Assembly: GCA_041398825.1 (NCBI GenBank)
Contig: JAWKTX010000025.1
Span: forward strand, 1-44,006
Length of the DNA stretch: 44,006 nucleotides
Source: Planctomycetaceae bacterium
Lineage (GTDB): Bacteria; Planctomycetota; Planctomycetia; Planctomycetales; Planctomycetaceae
Direction: 5' to 3'
The position numbers were made by a program, and so were the translations under genes. The notes beneath the pieces are model-generated. The model ran no database searches, was not told the origin of the DNA, and saw nothing but the letters and a program-made list of their open reading frames with translations. This document shows, one piece after another, positions 1 to 12,000 of this stretch (the stretch's first letter is position 1; each line of letters opens with the position of its first letter).

Positions 1-3000
1 CGCGGTGGCGTTGAAGGTGATTGCAAGCTGGCCACCGACATTGGTGTAGCTGCCGATACTGATGGAAGATAGTTCCAGAGTTCCGGCGTTGAGTACCAGG
101 TTTCCAGTGGCACCGAATACGTCATCGCTGTTTGCGCCGCCATTGCGAACCAGTGTGAGCGTGGTTCCGTCAAAATTATCGAGAGCCGCGTTGATTTCGG
201 CATCGAATAGCGTGACATCGCTGTCTAACACGACCGCCGCTCCGTCTTCCGCATAGCTGGCAGTGCCAATTTGGCCATTGATTTGGCGGACTGAGACGTT
301 GTCAATCGAAGAGTCGACACCATTGGTCGCCGCACTCAGCGACCCGGCGTCATCGGAGGTGTCCGTAAACGTCAATGTGGAAGAGATCGAATCTGCAACG
401 AACTCAAATCGGTATCGGACAAGCGTGCTGCCATCTTTATCCGTGAGAATCTGCTCCGATGTCAGCAAGTTCGATGATCCATCCACTGTAACCTGCAGCT
501 GCTGATTCAAGCCGGCATGGCCATCGCGGTAGTCAAACTCAAGCACGTACGCGTCGCCGATGTTCGTTGCAATCGTCTGCGACAATGTGTGCGGTCCGGC
601 ATTGCCACCGGTTCCAAAAGTGGCGCGACCCGACCCTGATGTGACGGTCCCTGTTGTGGACCAGCCCGTCAAGTCGGTGTCAAATGTTCCGTTCGTGATC
701 AAGTTGGGGCCAGTAAACGCCGGTGCGTCGTTGACTGACGTGATATTGATTGTCTGCGATGCAAAATGCTCTTCGCTGGTCCCGTCACCCGTCAGACCCG
801 GGTCGATTCCCGTGTTGCCCTGGTCATTGACCGTCAGCGTGATTGTCGTCGATGCGGAGGGCCCATCACTGGCAGCGGTCTGGTCGTGATAGTAGACCAC
901 CGTTCCCGTGCTGCTTCCGCTGAGCAGAGCATTGATCTGGGCGACGGTCCCCTTGAATGTCACCGTATCGGTACTGTTTCCGGATGTATTGAAAGCTCCC
1001 GAGGTCATCGACACACCGGAGTCACCGACGTCGATCAGGATGCGGCCTTCGCCGACGGCAAACGTCGCTGTCATCGTACCGCCGTTGTCATCCACATCCG
1101 ACACGCTGAATCCAGTGCCGTGAATATTTAAGCTGCCTTGTTCGGTGAAACTGTATGCGGCTCCCGGCCCCGTAACGACCGGAGTATCGTTGACCGCCGA
1201 CACGGTGAAGTTGAACGTGCCGGTTGCCGGCGTCGAACCGTTTTCGCCGCCGTCAGCCAGCGAGAACTGGAAGTTGTCCGTCGTTGTCTCGCTACCATTG
1301 TGATCGTAGGTGATCAAGCCTGCGTCAATGTCGGCTTGCGTAAACGTATCGCTCAGGCCGATGGCCACTCCGTTCAGTTTCAACGCGCCATTCGTGACGT
1401 CTGCAGTGACGGTGTAGGTCAGCTCTGTGCCGCTATCATCCGGATCGCCTTCATTGAGCATCGCCGTGGTGATCACGTTACCGCTCGAACCTTCCAGCAC
1501 CGTGTTGCCTGTGTTGGTGGCAATCGTTGGAGACTGGTTGGAATTGGTAATCGTTACCCGATGATCGACTGTGAACTCCAGGTATGCCGGTCCGATAATC
1601 CCACTTGCGTAGTTATCGATGAAGGCGCCCGTGGTGCCGTCGTATCGACGAATGACACTTGCATCCTGATCGGCAACATACAGGTTGCCGTCAGGGCCAA
1701 ACTCGACGCCTGCTGCCAGCTGCAAGCCACCCGTGCCATTGGCGATAAACGTGGACGTTGCTCCCGTAGTCGCGTTAACACGAATGACTCCGCTGACGCT
1801 GCCCACGTAGATGTTGCCGTCTGGGCCAAAGGTCAGATCTTCAGCGCCGCTGATGCCTGCCACGTTGAAGCTTGCGTCCAGCACGCCGGTAATCCCATCG
1901 TAACGCAATACGCCGGCGCTGCCTCGATTGGCCACATACAGCATGCCATCCGGACCAAAGTCCAGCCCCAGTGGACTGCTTAATCCCGATGCCACAAAGT
2001 CATCGATGTAAGCCCCGGTTGTTCCGTCAAATCGAACGATTTTGCCAGCTCCATAGTCGGCAACGTAAAGATTGCCGTCTGACCCGTAAGCCAGTCCGCC
2101 AGGTGCGCTCAAGTTCGGATCAGCTGCCGCTACAAAGTTTCCAACTAAAGTCCCGTCCGGTTGATATTGGACAATATTTCCCGAATCGACACCGCTAACC
2201 AGGTAGTTGCCGTTCGGCATGAAGACGATGTTGGCATGTCCCACAATTCCGTCGCTCGACGGTGCAAAACTACCGACAAAGGTGCCGCCGAACCCATCAT
2301 ATTCATTGACGCAGTCGCCACCGTAGGCAGGCGCCAGCAGGTTCGCTTCGAAATACTGGCCATCTTCGTCGATCGCGCTGACCGAGATGTTGAACTTCAG
2401 ACCTGCCAAATTGTTTGAGTAGACATGGGTCACACTGGAGGGATCGCCGATGTATGTATCGATGGAACCATCACCCCAGTTGACGATCCAACTGCTGATC
2501 GCGTCATTGCCCGGATCGACGTCCGTCAACGTTAGCGTGAAAGTTTCTCCGCCACCAACCGTCGCCGCGCCGGTCGCCGTCAACGTGGGAGCTGTATTGG
2601 CGATCGTTACCGTAGTGGACGAGGACACGAGTCCCCCGTTGCCGTCATCCACCTGCAATCCGATCGTATACACGCCATCGTCATCGACTCCCAGCCCGTA
2701 CAGCGTCGCCCAGCTGACCGATTCCGTGGCGTTGCTGGTCACCAGGTCATCAAACTGCCCGTCGTTGTCGAGGTCCCAGCGATAGGTCAGCGTATCGCCA
2801 TCGATATCGGTCGAACCGCTGGCGTCAAGATTCAGCGAGTCCCCTTCATTGGTCGTGTAGCCGCCGCCATGCGATGCCGTTGGTGCATCGTTTTGGGCCG
2901 TTACGTCAAACGTGATGGTGTTGCTGCTCGGATCGCGGTTGACTCCGCCATTGGTCGTGCCGCCATTGTCCTGCACCTGGAAGTCAAATGTCGCGTAGCC

Positions 3001-6000
3001 TGTGCCATTACCATCGGCAACAGGTTCAAATGTCAGCAAGCCCAGATCGATATCGCTCTTCAGAATCCAGTTGTTTGCGGCGAATGTCGAACCATTGAAC
3101 TTCAACTGCCCCGCGGATGGCAATGTCATGATCCAGACGCGATTGAAGCTGTTGCCATCTACGTCGCTGAATCCAAAATCGGCGGCCTTGAACGTGTAGG
3201 TCGCGTCTTCGTTGATCGTGATGGTGTTGTCGGCACCGCTGGGAGCGTCATTGATCTCTGAGGTGGTAATTGTGACGGTATCAGTATTCGAACTAAAGGC
3301 CGTGGTACCGCCGTTGGTCGTCACATCCGCCGTGCTGCCAGCAGTTCCCGATGACTGATCCCACGCCCGATACGTCATCGTCATTGTGCCGCCGGTAACA
3401 CCGTTGGGAGTGAACCGAATCTGATCCGTCGCCTTCAACAGCAGAGCGGTCGAACTTGTCGGAGCCCCGAATGCAGTCCATGCTCCGCCGTCAATGGAAT
3501 ACTCCGGAGTCCCATTCGTCCCGGTGATATCGGTGACCGCAATCCCTTCCGGATCGCCATCGGAGTCCGTCACACTGGAACCCAGCAACGAAGCCACCGT
3601 GTTGCCAAAAGGCGCGGAATCTTCCGTCAACGGCAATGCGGGGCTGTAAGGCGTCAGCACCGGAGCATCATTAACGGCCGTGATGTTGATCGTCTGAGAT
3701 GCCGAATCCTGCTCGCTGCTGCCATCTCCCGTCAGTCCTGGGTCGTTTCCTGTATTGCCGCCGTCATTGACCGTCAACGTGATGGTCGTCGAAGCGGTGG
3801 GCGCGCCTGTGTTGGTATTAAAGAAGATGGTTCCTGTGCCAGCTCCGACGATTAGATCTTGCAACTGAGGCAGGTTGCCCGTGATCACTACCGTGCCAGT
3901 CCCATTGCCTGAACTGATGGTCGCGCCGGAGTTACCGACACTCACGGTCAGGATACCGGACCCGACCGACAGCGTGGCCGTCATCGTTCCGCTGTTGGCG
4001 TCAACATCACTCAAGGTAAATCCGGCTCCGTGAATGGCCAGATCCGTCTGCTCCGTTGCTGCAAGAGCACTTCCCGGAGCCGCCACAACGGGAGTGTCGT
4101 TCGTCGGGATAACGTTTTCTGAGCGAGTATCGATCGCGCTGGTTCCGCCATCTCCATCGGTCAACTGCATCGAAATGGTACGTTGCAAACCGCTGGGATT
4201 ATCTCCGTTGACACTGAAGCTAATCCGTCGCACAACTTTTTGTACGTCCGCTGCATCCGCATTGGCATTGAACGTCACCAGCAGCGGATCAGCGTCGCCA
4301 TTACCGCCGGTGAACGAACCCATCATCACACCGTCGATCAGAATATCGCTGCCCGAAATATTGACCTGACCGGCTCCGGTTCCTTCGTGACGCACAAACA
4401 GCTGATCATCAACTGTGCCATTGTTCGACACCCAGGTCGTCAGCACTCCTCCGTCAAAATCAACTCCATCCGCATCGGTGACGGTCGCCAGCGTGTCGAT
4501 GTACACGCCTGCTGCGTTTTCGTAGTACGTACCGCCGCCAATACCCAGACTTAAGACCGGAGTATCATTGACCGCGTTAACCGTGATCGCGACATTTCCC
4601 GTCACACTCGTTTGGCCATTGGCCAGAGCCGCGATTTCGTCGGCTGAAAGGGCTCGGGTGTAAACGCGGGCGTCGTCGATAAGGCCGTCGAAATCGAAAG
4701 TCGTCGTTCCGGTTGCATTCCCACCGATTCGGGAGTTTGCGCCAAGCGTATAGGAAATGCCCGCAGTGAGTCGATTCTCCGCGACGGCGGTGCCATTGAT
4801 GTAAAGCGTTTGCAAGTCGTTGGCGTCGTCGAAGACGTAAGCGATGTGTTGCCAGCCCGTGTCGGCAATGAATATCCCACTGGTGGTAGCCTGGTAAGTA
4901 CTTCCGTCGTAAAAGAACCCCTGAACCCCTTCTCCGCCGTTGGGACGGTCAACACCGAGAACCACGGAGTTCCCCAGTGAAAGAACATGGGATCCGTTCG
5001 TGTCCGCACTGTCAACATACACCCACGCGGCCAGGGTCACATTCGTGGGGTCACTGAACCGGCCGGAAATCGACACGTAGTCATCGACTCCATCCAGGCT
5101 GAGCACTTCGCCGCGTTCGGGATCGTTCACAGTTGTTGCATTGCCGACTAGCGTTCCGTTCTGCGAGATACCCACGCTTTGATCGATCGCATTGCCACCT
5201 TCGAAGGTGTAGTAGCCCTGAAGATCGGCTCCCAGTGACGTGGTCATGTCCAGCGTGACGGGGCCAGAGTAGTTGGCGGCCGGTGTAAATGCCATGCCTT
5301 CAAACGCGGCGTTCAGATCGGATTCGGTTCCCTGAATCGTCATGAACGTGCCTCCGTTGCTGCCACCCAGAATCGACAGCCCGGTCGTCTGCGAAAGCGT
5401 CAGGGTGCCGTTGTTGTTGGTCGAGATGAACACTTGAAGTCTGGTATTGGTTGCAGCCATGGTATCGCTGACCGTAATCGCGTTGCCATTGGCGGTGCTG
5501 AAGACCAACGGTGGGTCTTCATCGACCGACTGTGCTCCCGGCAACGAATGTGTCAGCTCCAGGCCGTTGTCGACTGCAATGGTCATTACTTCGCTGTAGC
5601 TGTTACCGGCAGCGTCCGTCACCTGCACGGTGACGTTGTGTGATGTGTTGGTTTCGTAGTCCAATTGCGAACTATCGGCGACAGTGATCTCACCGTTATT
5701 GCTATCGATCGCAAAGCGTCCACCCGCATCGTCGGTCAGGCTGAAGGTGAAGTTGGAAAGAACCTCGCTGGCGTCCCACTCGATGATGTAGGCGGAAGTT
5801 GTCGCACCGCCATCGACGTCCGTCCAAAGGCCGTCTGCAGAGCGGAGCTTTGCGTGGTCCTGAACGCCTGCGGCATCGTTTGGTTCAGTCGCCACCCAAT
5901 TGGCGTACCTGCCAGCGACGGCAGAACCCGCAGCGTCTCCCGACCAGAATTGCTCACCGATGCCTTGTGGGTCCAGCCACCGCCAATCGCCCTCGATGGT

Positions 6001-9000
6001 CGCGTCTGAAGCACCAATCCAAACATTGGCTCCGACGGAGCGAGCAAAATCGTGGACGTAGGAGTTCTCCGACGCTGAACCGATTGTCACGAGGCGTCCG
6101 CCGACTCCACCAATCAGAGAACTCTCTGCTATTGCCTGAGCATTAAAGAAAGTATCAGGTGACGTCACTTGACGATAAAACTTGCCAGTTGCCGCATCAT
6201 AGGAAAGCGTCAGATCGCTGTGCAGGATCGCCGTAACGGCGGCGGGGATTTCGATCACGCGGACGTCCGTGATAATGGCAGCCCAAGCGTCATCGACTCC
6301 GGCAGCAAAACGCAACACGGTGCTGGTGTCGTCCGCCGTAAATGTCATCGATCGAGGCTCGTAGCCCAATCCCGTGCCGAACGTGTCTGTGACCTGGAAG
6401 TCCATTGACTGCCCGGCAGCGGACGCAACCAAATGCTTGACAGGCTGGCCGCCGCCAAAGTTGCCAGACATGTTGAACACTAACTGATATTGGCGACCGA
6501 CCTCGGTTACCAGCGTTTGTGTGATCGAGGCTGGAAATTGCCCCGCTCCCGCCTGCAATTCAAGCCCAACGCCACCACCAGGCGAAACATATGTCGACGT
6601 ATGCGAAACGACTCCGGATTCCACTGTCCAGTCGCCAATCGTTTGACCTTGGGTGTAATTAGTCCACGATCCGGTGTCACCCTTCAGGAATTGCCCATCG
6701 CTGACGATATCCTGCGGCGCATCTGGACCACTTGGCACGACGAACCCAACGCTGGTTCCGTCCGTGGCGGTTTCGCTGATGTGCAGGTCTTCCACCGGCG
6801 TACTGGCAATGAAGCCTGCGCCGGTTGCATGTCCGATGCTCAGGTTGTTACCGCTGACGACGTCGACGACTTGGTTCGATCCATTGAAACCATCCATCTG
6901 CCAGTTGGCGACCAGACCGCTGGGCAGACTGCCGCTGTCGAACTTGTTCTGATAGTTCAGTGCGATTTCCACTTCGCTGCGGACCTGGTTCCAGATGCGA
7001 ACGTCGTGAAACGTGCCGGCAAAGGACTGTGCAGGATCAAAATTCCCTTCGACGGAATCCTGCTCCTGGCCCAGGACAAATACACCACCACCGTTGGTTT
7101 GAGACTGTGAAGGAGTTGCGACGGTCTCAACCAACCTTCCATCGATGTAGAAACGAAGATCGCCTTGTGGTGCATCCCAGGAAAACGCAACCGAATGCAG
7201 ACCGCCGTCGAAAAGTTGAGAATACTGGCCTGACGTGGCGAAGCTTGTCCATTCCAGCGTTCCGTCGGCATGGACTGCAAACCACGATTCGCTTGCGACG
7301 GCCTTCTTGGAATAGAAGGTCGACATGGATGTTGGTGTCTGGAGATCAGACACCTGAAACTCCATGGTAATCCCCTCGAACCCATCCCAGTACGGAACTC
7401 CACTCGTACGGTCGACCAGATACGCGTCATTCCCGCCGTCAGTGTTCAGCTCGATTCCGCTGGAGAGGTTCGTTGGCGCGTTGTCGGACTCGGCCAAGTC
7501 GTTGAGCGAGACGGTGAAGGCTTCATCGTACGTCGCCGTACCATCGCTGACCCGGACGGTGACGGTGTGCGTTGCGTTGGTTTCGTAATCCAGCAACAAA
7601 CCATCCGCAACAGTGATCTCGCCCGTATCACTATTGATCGTGAACGCACCGGCAACCGTTTGCGACTGGATCGAATAGGTCAATGCGTTGGTGGCGTCGA
7701 GGACCGAGTCGGCATCAAATTCGACGATGAATTTTTGATTCACTGTACCATCGACATCATCCCACAACCCTGTCGCCGCAAAAATCTTGGCGTAGTCCTG
7801 CCCTCCGGAATCATTCGGATTCGAGGGATCCCAGTTGGAATACACACCTTCGATACTGCTTCCGGATCCATTCCCAAGCCAGAATAAATCTCCCGAACTG
7901 TCGCCCCATCGCCACTCGCCTTCAACGCCCGCGTCGCTCGCCCCAATGTAGGCCTGAGTGGCACCGTATTGGTTCAGAATGTCGACGATCAATTGGTTCT
8001 CGGCCGCCGATCGGATTTGAACTAGCTGTCCATTGACTCCGTTGAGCGTCGTTAACTGGGCACTACTGTCAGCAGTCGCCCACTGCACCCCAACGTTCTG
8101 GAACTGATAAAACTTGCCCGTCTCTGCGCTGTAGTGGAGGCCCGGATTTGCAGCCAGTAACTGTGTGATCTTCGCTTCGCGATCGATGTCTGTTCCAAAG
8201 GTCGTACCGACCACGGTGCCGTTGAGAGCGTTCTCTGTGATATCCAGCGTCAGCGATGGGTCGCTTGCGACAAAGCCGGCTTCGGCGATGTGACTGACGG
8301 TCAAGTTGTTCCCCGCGACTGATTCTGTGACCACACCTGCCGCTGACAGATTGTCAAAACTCCATTGGGCAATCATTCCCGATTCGTTATACGGCAATTC
8401 GCTCTGGTAACTGGCGGCGATTTCAGCGGCCGTCCTGACATCATCGAAGACGCGTACGTTATAGATAGTGCCGGAAAACGTATCATCGGCGTCAAAGGCA
8501 GATCCTAACGCACCCTGATGTTGTCCGATGACGACGATTCCACCCGCAGCGATGGTCGTGGTTTTCTGATAGTCATTGCGTCCCGGACCAAGCTGTTCGC
8601 CATCGACGTAGAACATCAGTACGCCGCCCGAATTTTCCCACGTCACAGCCACGCTGTGGGTTTGGCCATCAAACAAATTCGCCGCCTTCGTCACACTTCC
8701 ATAACCGCTGCCGCCATTTTCGCTCGTGCGGAATATCAATTCACCAGACGCAGTGATTCCGAAGAACAGCTCATCGTGATTGGTTGGATCAGCATACGAA
8801 AAGAACGTTGTCAGGCCAGCCGCTGCAGAGTCGGCTGAGAACTGAACTTCAATGGTCGTTGCCGTTTGGCCGTTAAAAGGAGACGCATCGGCAACCAGAT
8901 AGGCATCGTTTCCGCCGTCATCGTTGAGGCTCAGTCCGCCGCTGGTCGTCGACACGATTTCAAGATCACTCGGCGCGCTGTTGCCGGTACTCAGTGTGGC

Positions 9001-12000
9001 GACAGATGCCTGAGAGAACTCGGATGTGTTGTTGCTGTAAGTGGCTGTGGCCGTGATCAGTTCGCCCACAGCGACTGTTCCGGAATAGCCCGTCAATGCC
9101 ACATTCGTGAACGTTGCATTGCCGCCGGCGTCCGTATTGACGGTTGTTGAACCGAGGTACTTCCTGCCTTCACGCTTGTTGACATCACCCGTTGATGGCG
9201 TGGCGTAGAAGTGAATCACCACTCCGGTCAAGCTGGCCAGTGTGTTGATCGAACCACTGACGGTGACCGTCGTGCCAGCCGCATCGACGGTCGACGACGT
9301 GACCACCGGGAAGTTTTGAAGGTTGTTGACGCCGGTGTCGGGGTCCAGGTGATCGTTGGCTGTGACGCCTGCAGTGCCGAGATCGATTCCCTGGCCGACG
9401 TTGCCGTAGATCGAGTTGCCGACAATGGTGTTCCCCGTTCCGGCAGTCGGATTGAGATCAATGGCTGCGGTATAAACACCGCCAACGCCGTTGGCAGTGA
9501 TGACGTTACCCAGACCAGCTCCAGTGCCTCCGATCGTTGTATTGGCTGCTCCATTTTCCAGCAGGATGCCGCTCTCCATCGAACCAGCGACAACCGTTCC
9601 AGTGGCATTCGTTCCGATGTAGTTGCTTGTAATCACCGTCCCGGTAGAAGCTCCGTCGATTTCAATCCCGACTACGCCACTGCCGACGATGACGTTGCCA
9701 TTGCCGGTGCCACCGCCGATCGTCGTGTTGTCCGCTCCGCCGCTGATGTAGATCCCATCACCCGTATTGCCCAGGACGGTGGAGCCATTGGCGGCCAGAC
9801 CAATCCAGTTGTTCTGAATCCAGTTACCGTCGGTCGCTTCGCCATCGATCTGGATGCCGTCCTGATCGTTTCCGGCGATGATATTGCGCCGCGCCGTGCC
9901 CGCCCCGCCGATGTAGTTGCTTGTAGCGCCATTCTCGATGCGGATTCCGTCGTACGTATTGCCTCGATCGATATTGCCGGTGGCATCAGTGCCGATGTAG
10001 TTTCCGTAGATCATGTTGCCTGAAGTGCCAGCACCGTCGATCAGAATTCCGTTGTTGTTGCCCGAGATGATATTTCGTTCGCCGGCGTCATTGCTGCCGT
10101 CAGCATTCGAACCAATCAGATTTCCACTGCTGCCATTGCTGAGGATAATGCCCGCCCAGTCGTTGCCCAGGGCCGTTGTGCCATCAACCGCGAGCCCGAC
10201 ATAGTTGCCTTGAATGAATGCGTTGTCGGTGTTGTGAAATTCAATTCCGAACCCATCGCTGGCCACGATATTGCGTTCGGCTGCGATGTCGCCGCCGACA
10301 ACGACTCCGGTTGAATCTCCGTACCAGATGCCGTGTGCCAAATTGGCGATGAGGCTCATCCCGGTCTTGTCGGTCCCCAGATAGTTACCGATGATCTGAG
10401 TATTGTTCGCTGCACCACTTCCGACGATGCCATTATTGGTATTGCCGGAGATTACATTCCGATCCGACGCCGTGGCACCGCCAATGATGTTGTTGTCACC
10501 CGACCAGATTGTGATTCCGTCGAAGTTTGCTGCAGCCCCAGTACCTGCGGCATTGGTGCCGATCCAGTTCCCTACGATCAGGTTTCCGGACGACTCCAGG
10601 TGGATTCCGGCCGTGTTGAAGCCCTGAATGTTGAACCCTCGAATGGTACTGCCGTCACTGCCTGTATTTAGCCTCAGCCCATGCGATCGTGCATCACCGT
10701 CGACCAGCGATATGAGCGGTTCGCCCGCAAAGCCGGTTTGAGTCGTGGCGTCAATGATGACCGTATCCGTGATTCCTGGCAGGTCAGTGCCGGAGATCGT
10801 AATGATCTGATTCCCGGCACCGATTGCGAAATCGATCGTGTCCGTACCGACATTCAAATTGGCCTGCGTGATTGCCCAGCGCAGGCTGCCCACGCTGCCG
10901 TCATCCAGTGTGTTGGTGACGGTGTAGGTTTGCGGACCAAGTCCCGTCAGATCAAACCGCCGCATGAAGACGCCGCTGGCATCGGTCTGGCCCGATTGAC
11001 TGCCGTTGCCTCCCCAGACGAACACGGCTGACGTCCCGTGAATCGCGACCGTTGGATCCTTCTGGTCATTACCAGTCGTCTGTGCGATTTGCGTTTCACT
11101 GCCAACGGCATTGCCAGAACTGTCGTATTGCCGGGCATAGACGCCAAAGCCTGTTCCGTCATGCCCCGATGCATCGTGCCAGGTGATGACAAAGTCGCCA
11201 TCGTCGTCCACGGAGACGTTCGGTGATCCCTGATCGCCGGTGGTCCATGTGTTGACCTGGAATTCGTTGCCCAATGCGGTGCCGGACGAACTAAACCGGC
11301 GAGCATAAATGCCTTCTCCGTTGCCATCGCTGTTCATCCAGGTAGCGACGAAATTCCCCGAGGCATCATGATCGATTGTGCCGTAGTACTGGTTATTGAG
11401 GGTTGTTTGGGCGAGTTGAATTTCGCCGCCGACCTTAGCACCCGCCGCGCTAAAACGCTGGGCGTACATGCCGTAGCCGCTGCCGTCCTGAGCGTTGCTC
11501 ATCCAACTGATGACGAATGTCCCGTCATCGTTGACCGCCACGTCGGGATGATTCTGGGTATTCGTCGTTGTGGTATTAGCAACGGTATTGCCACCCTGAG
11601 CCACACCGCTGGCGTTATAGCGCTGAAAATAAATATCGCCGCTGTTGGTGCCTGCACGCTGCCAGGTGATGACGAACGATCCATCCGCTGCAAAATCAAC
11701 GGCTTGCGCGTCCTCGGTGCCCGACCCCTGGCTAACCAGCGTTTCTCCCGTAAGTGCCGTGCCGTCGATACTGAACAGCCGCATGTAGGTTTCATAATTG
11801 CCCGAGCGATTGTCGCTCCAGGTGACGACAAAGTTGCCGTTGTCCGCCATGGCAACGTTCGACCAGTCCTGCGCACTGGAGTTCACGGCATGCACGCGAA
11901 ATTCGGATACTCGCACGCTTCCGTCGGCGTTATAAACTTTGGCGTAAGTATCGGCGTTCCCGCTACGTTGGTCTTCCCAGACAACGACGTAATTGCCGGA

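Noticed and set aside
1138..1983. A long plus-strand frame opposite the adhesin gene
   Set aside because: It is the mirror of a repetitive, GC-biased coding strand; there is no family, no ribosome binding site and no conservation signal. The same applies to the other plus-strand frames in 1-12936.
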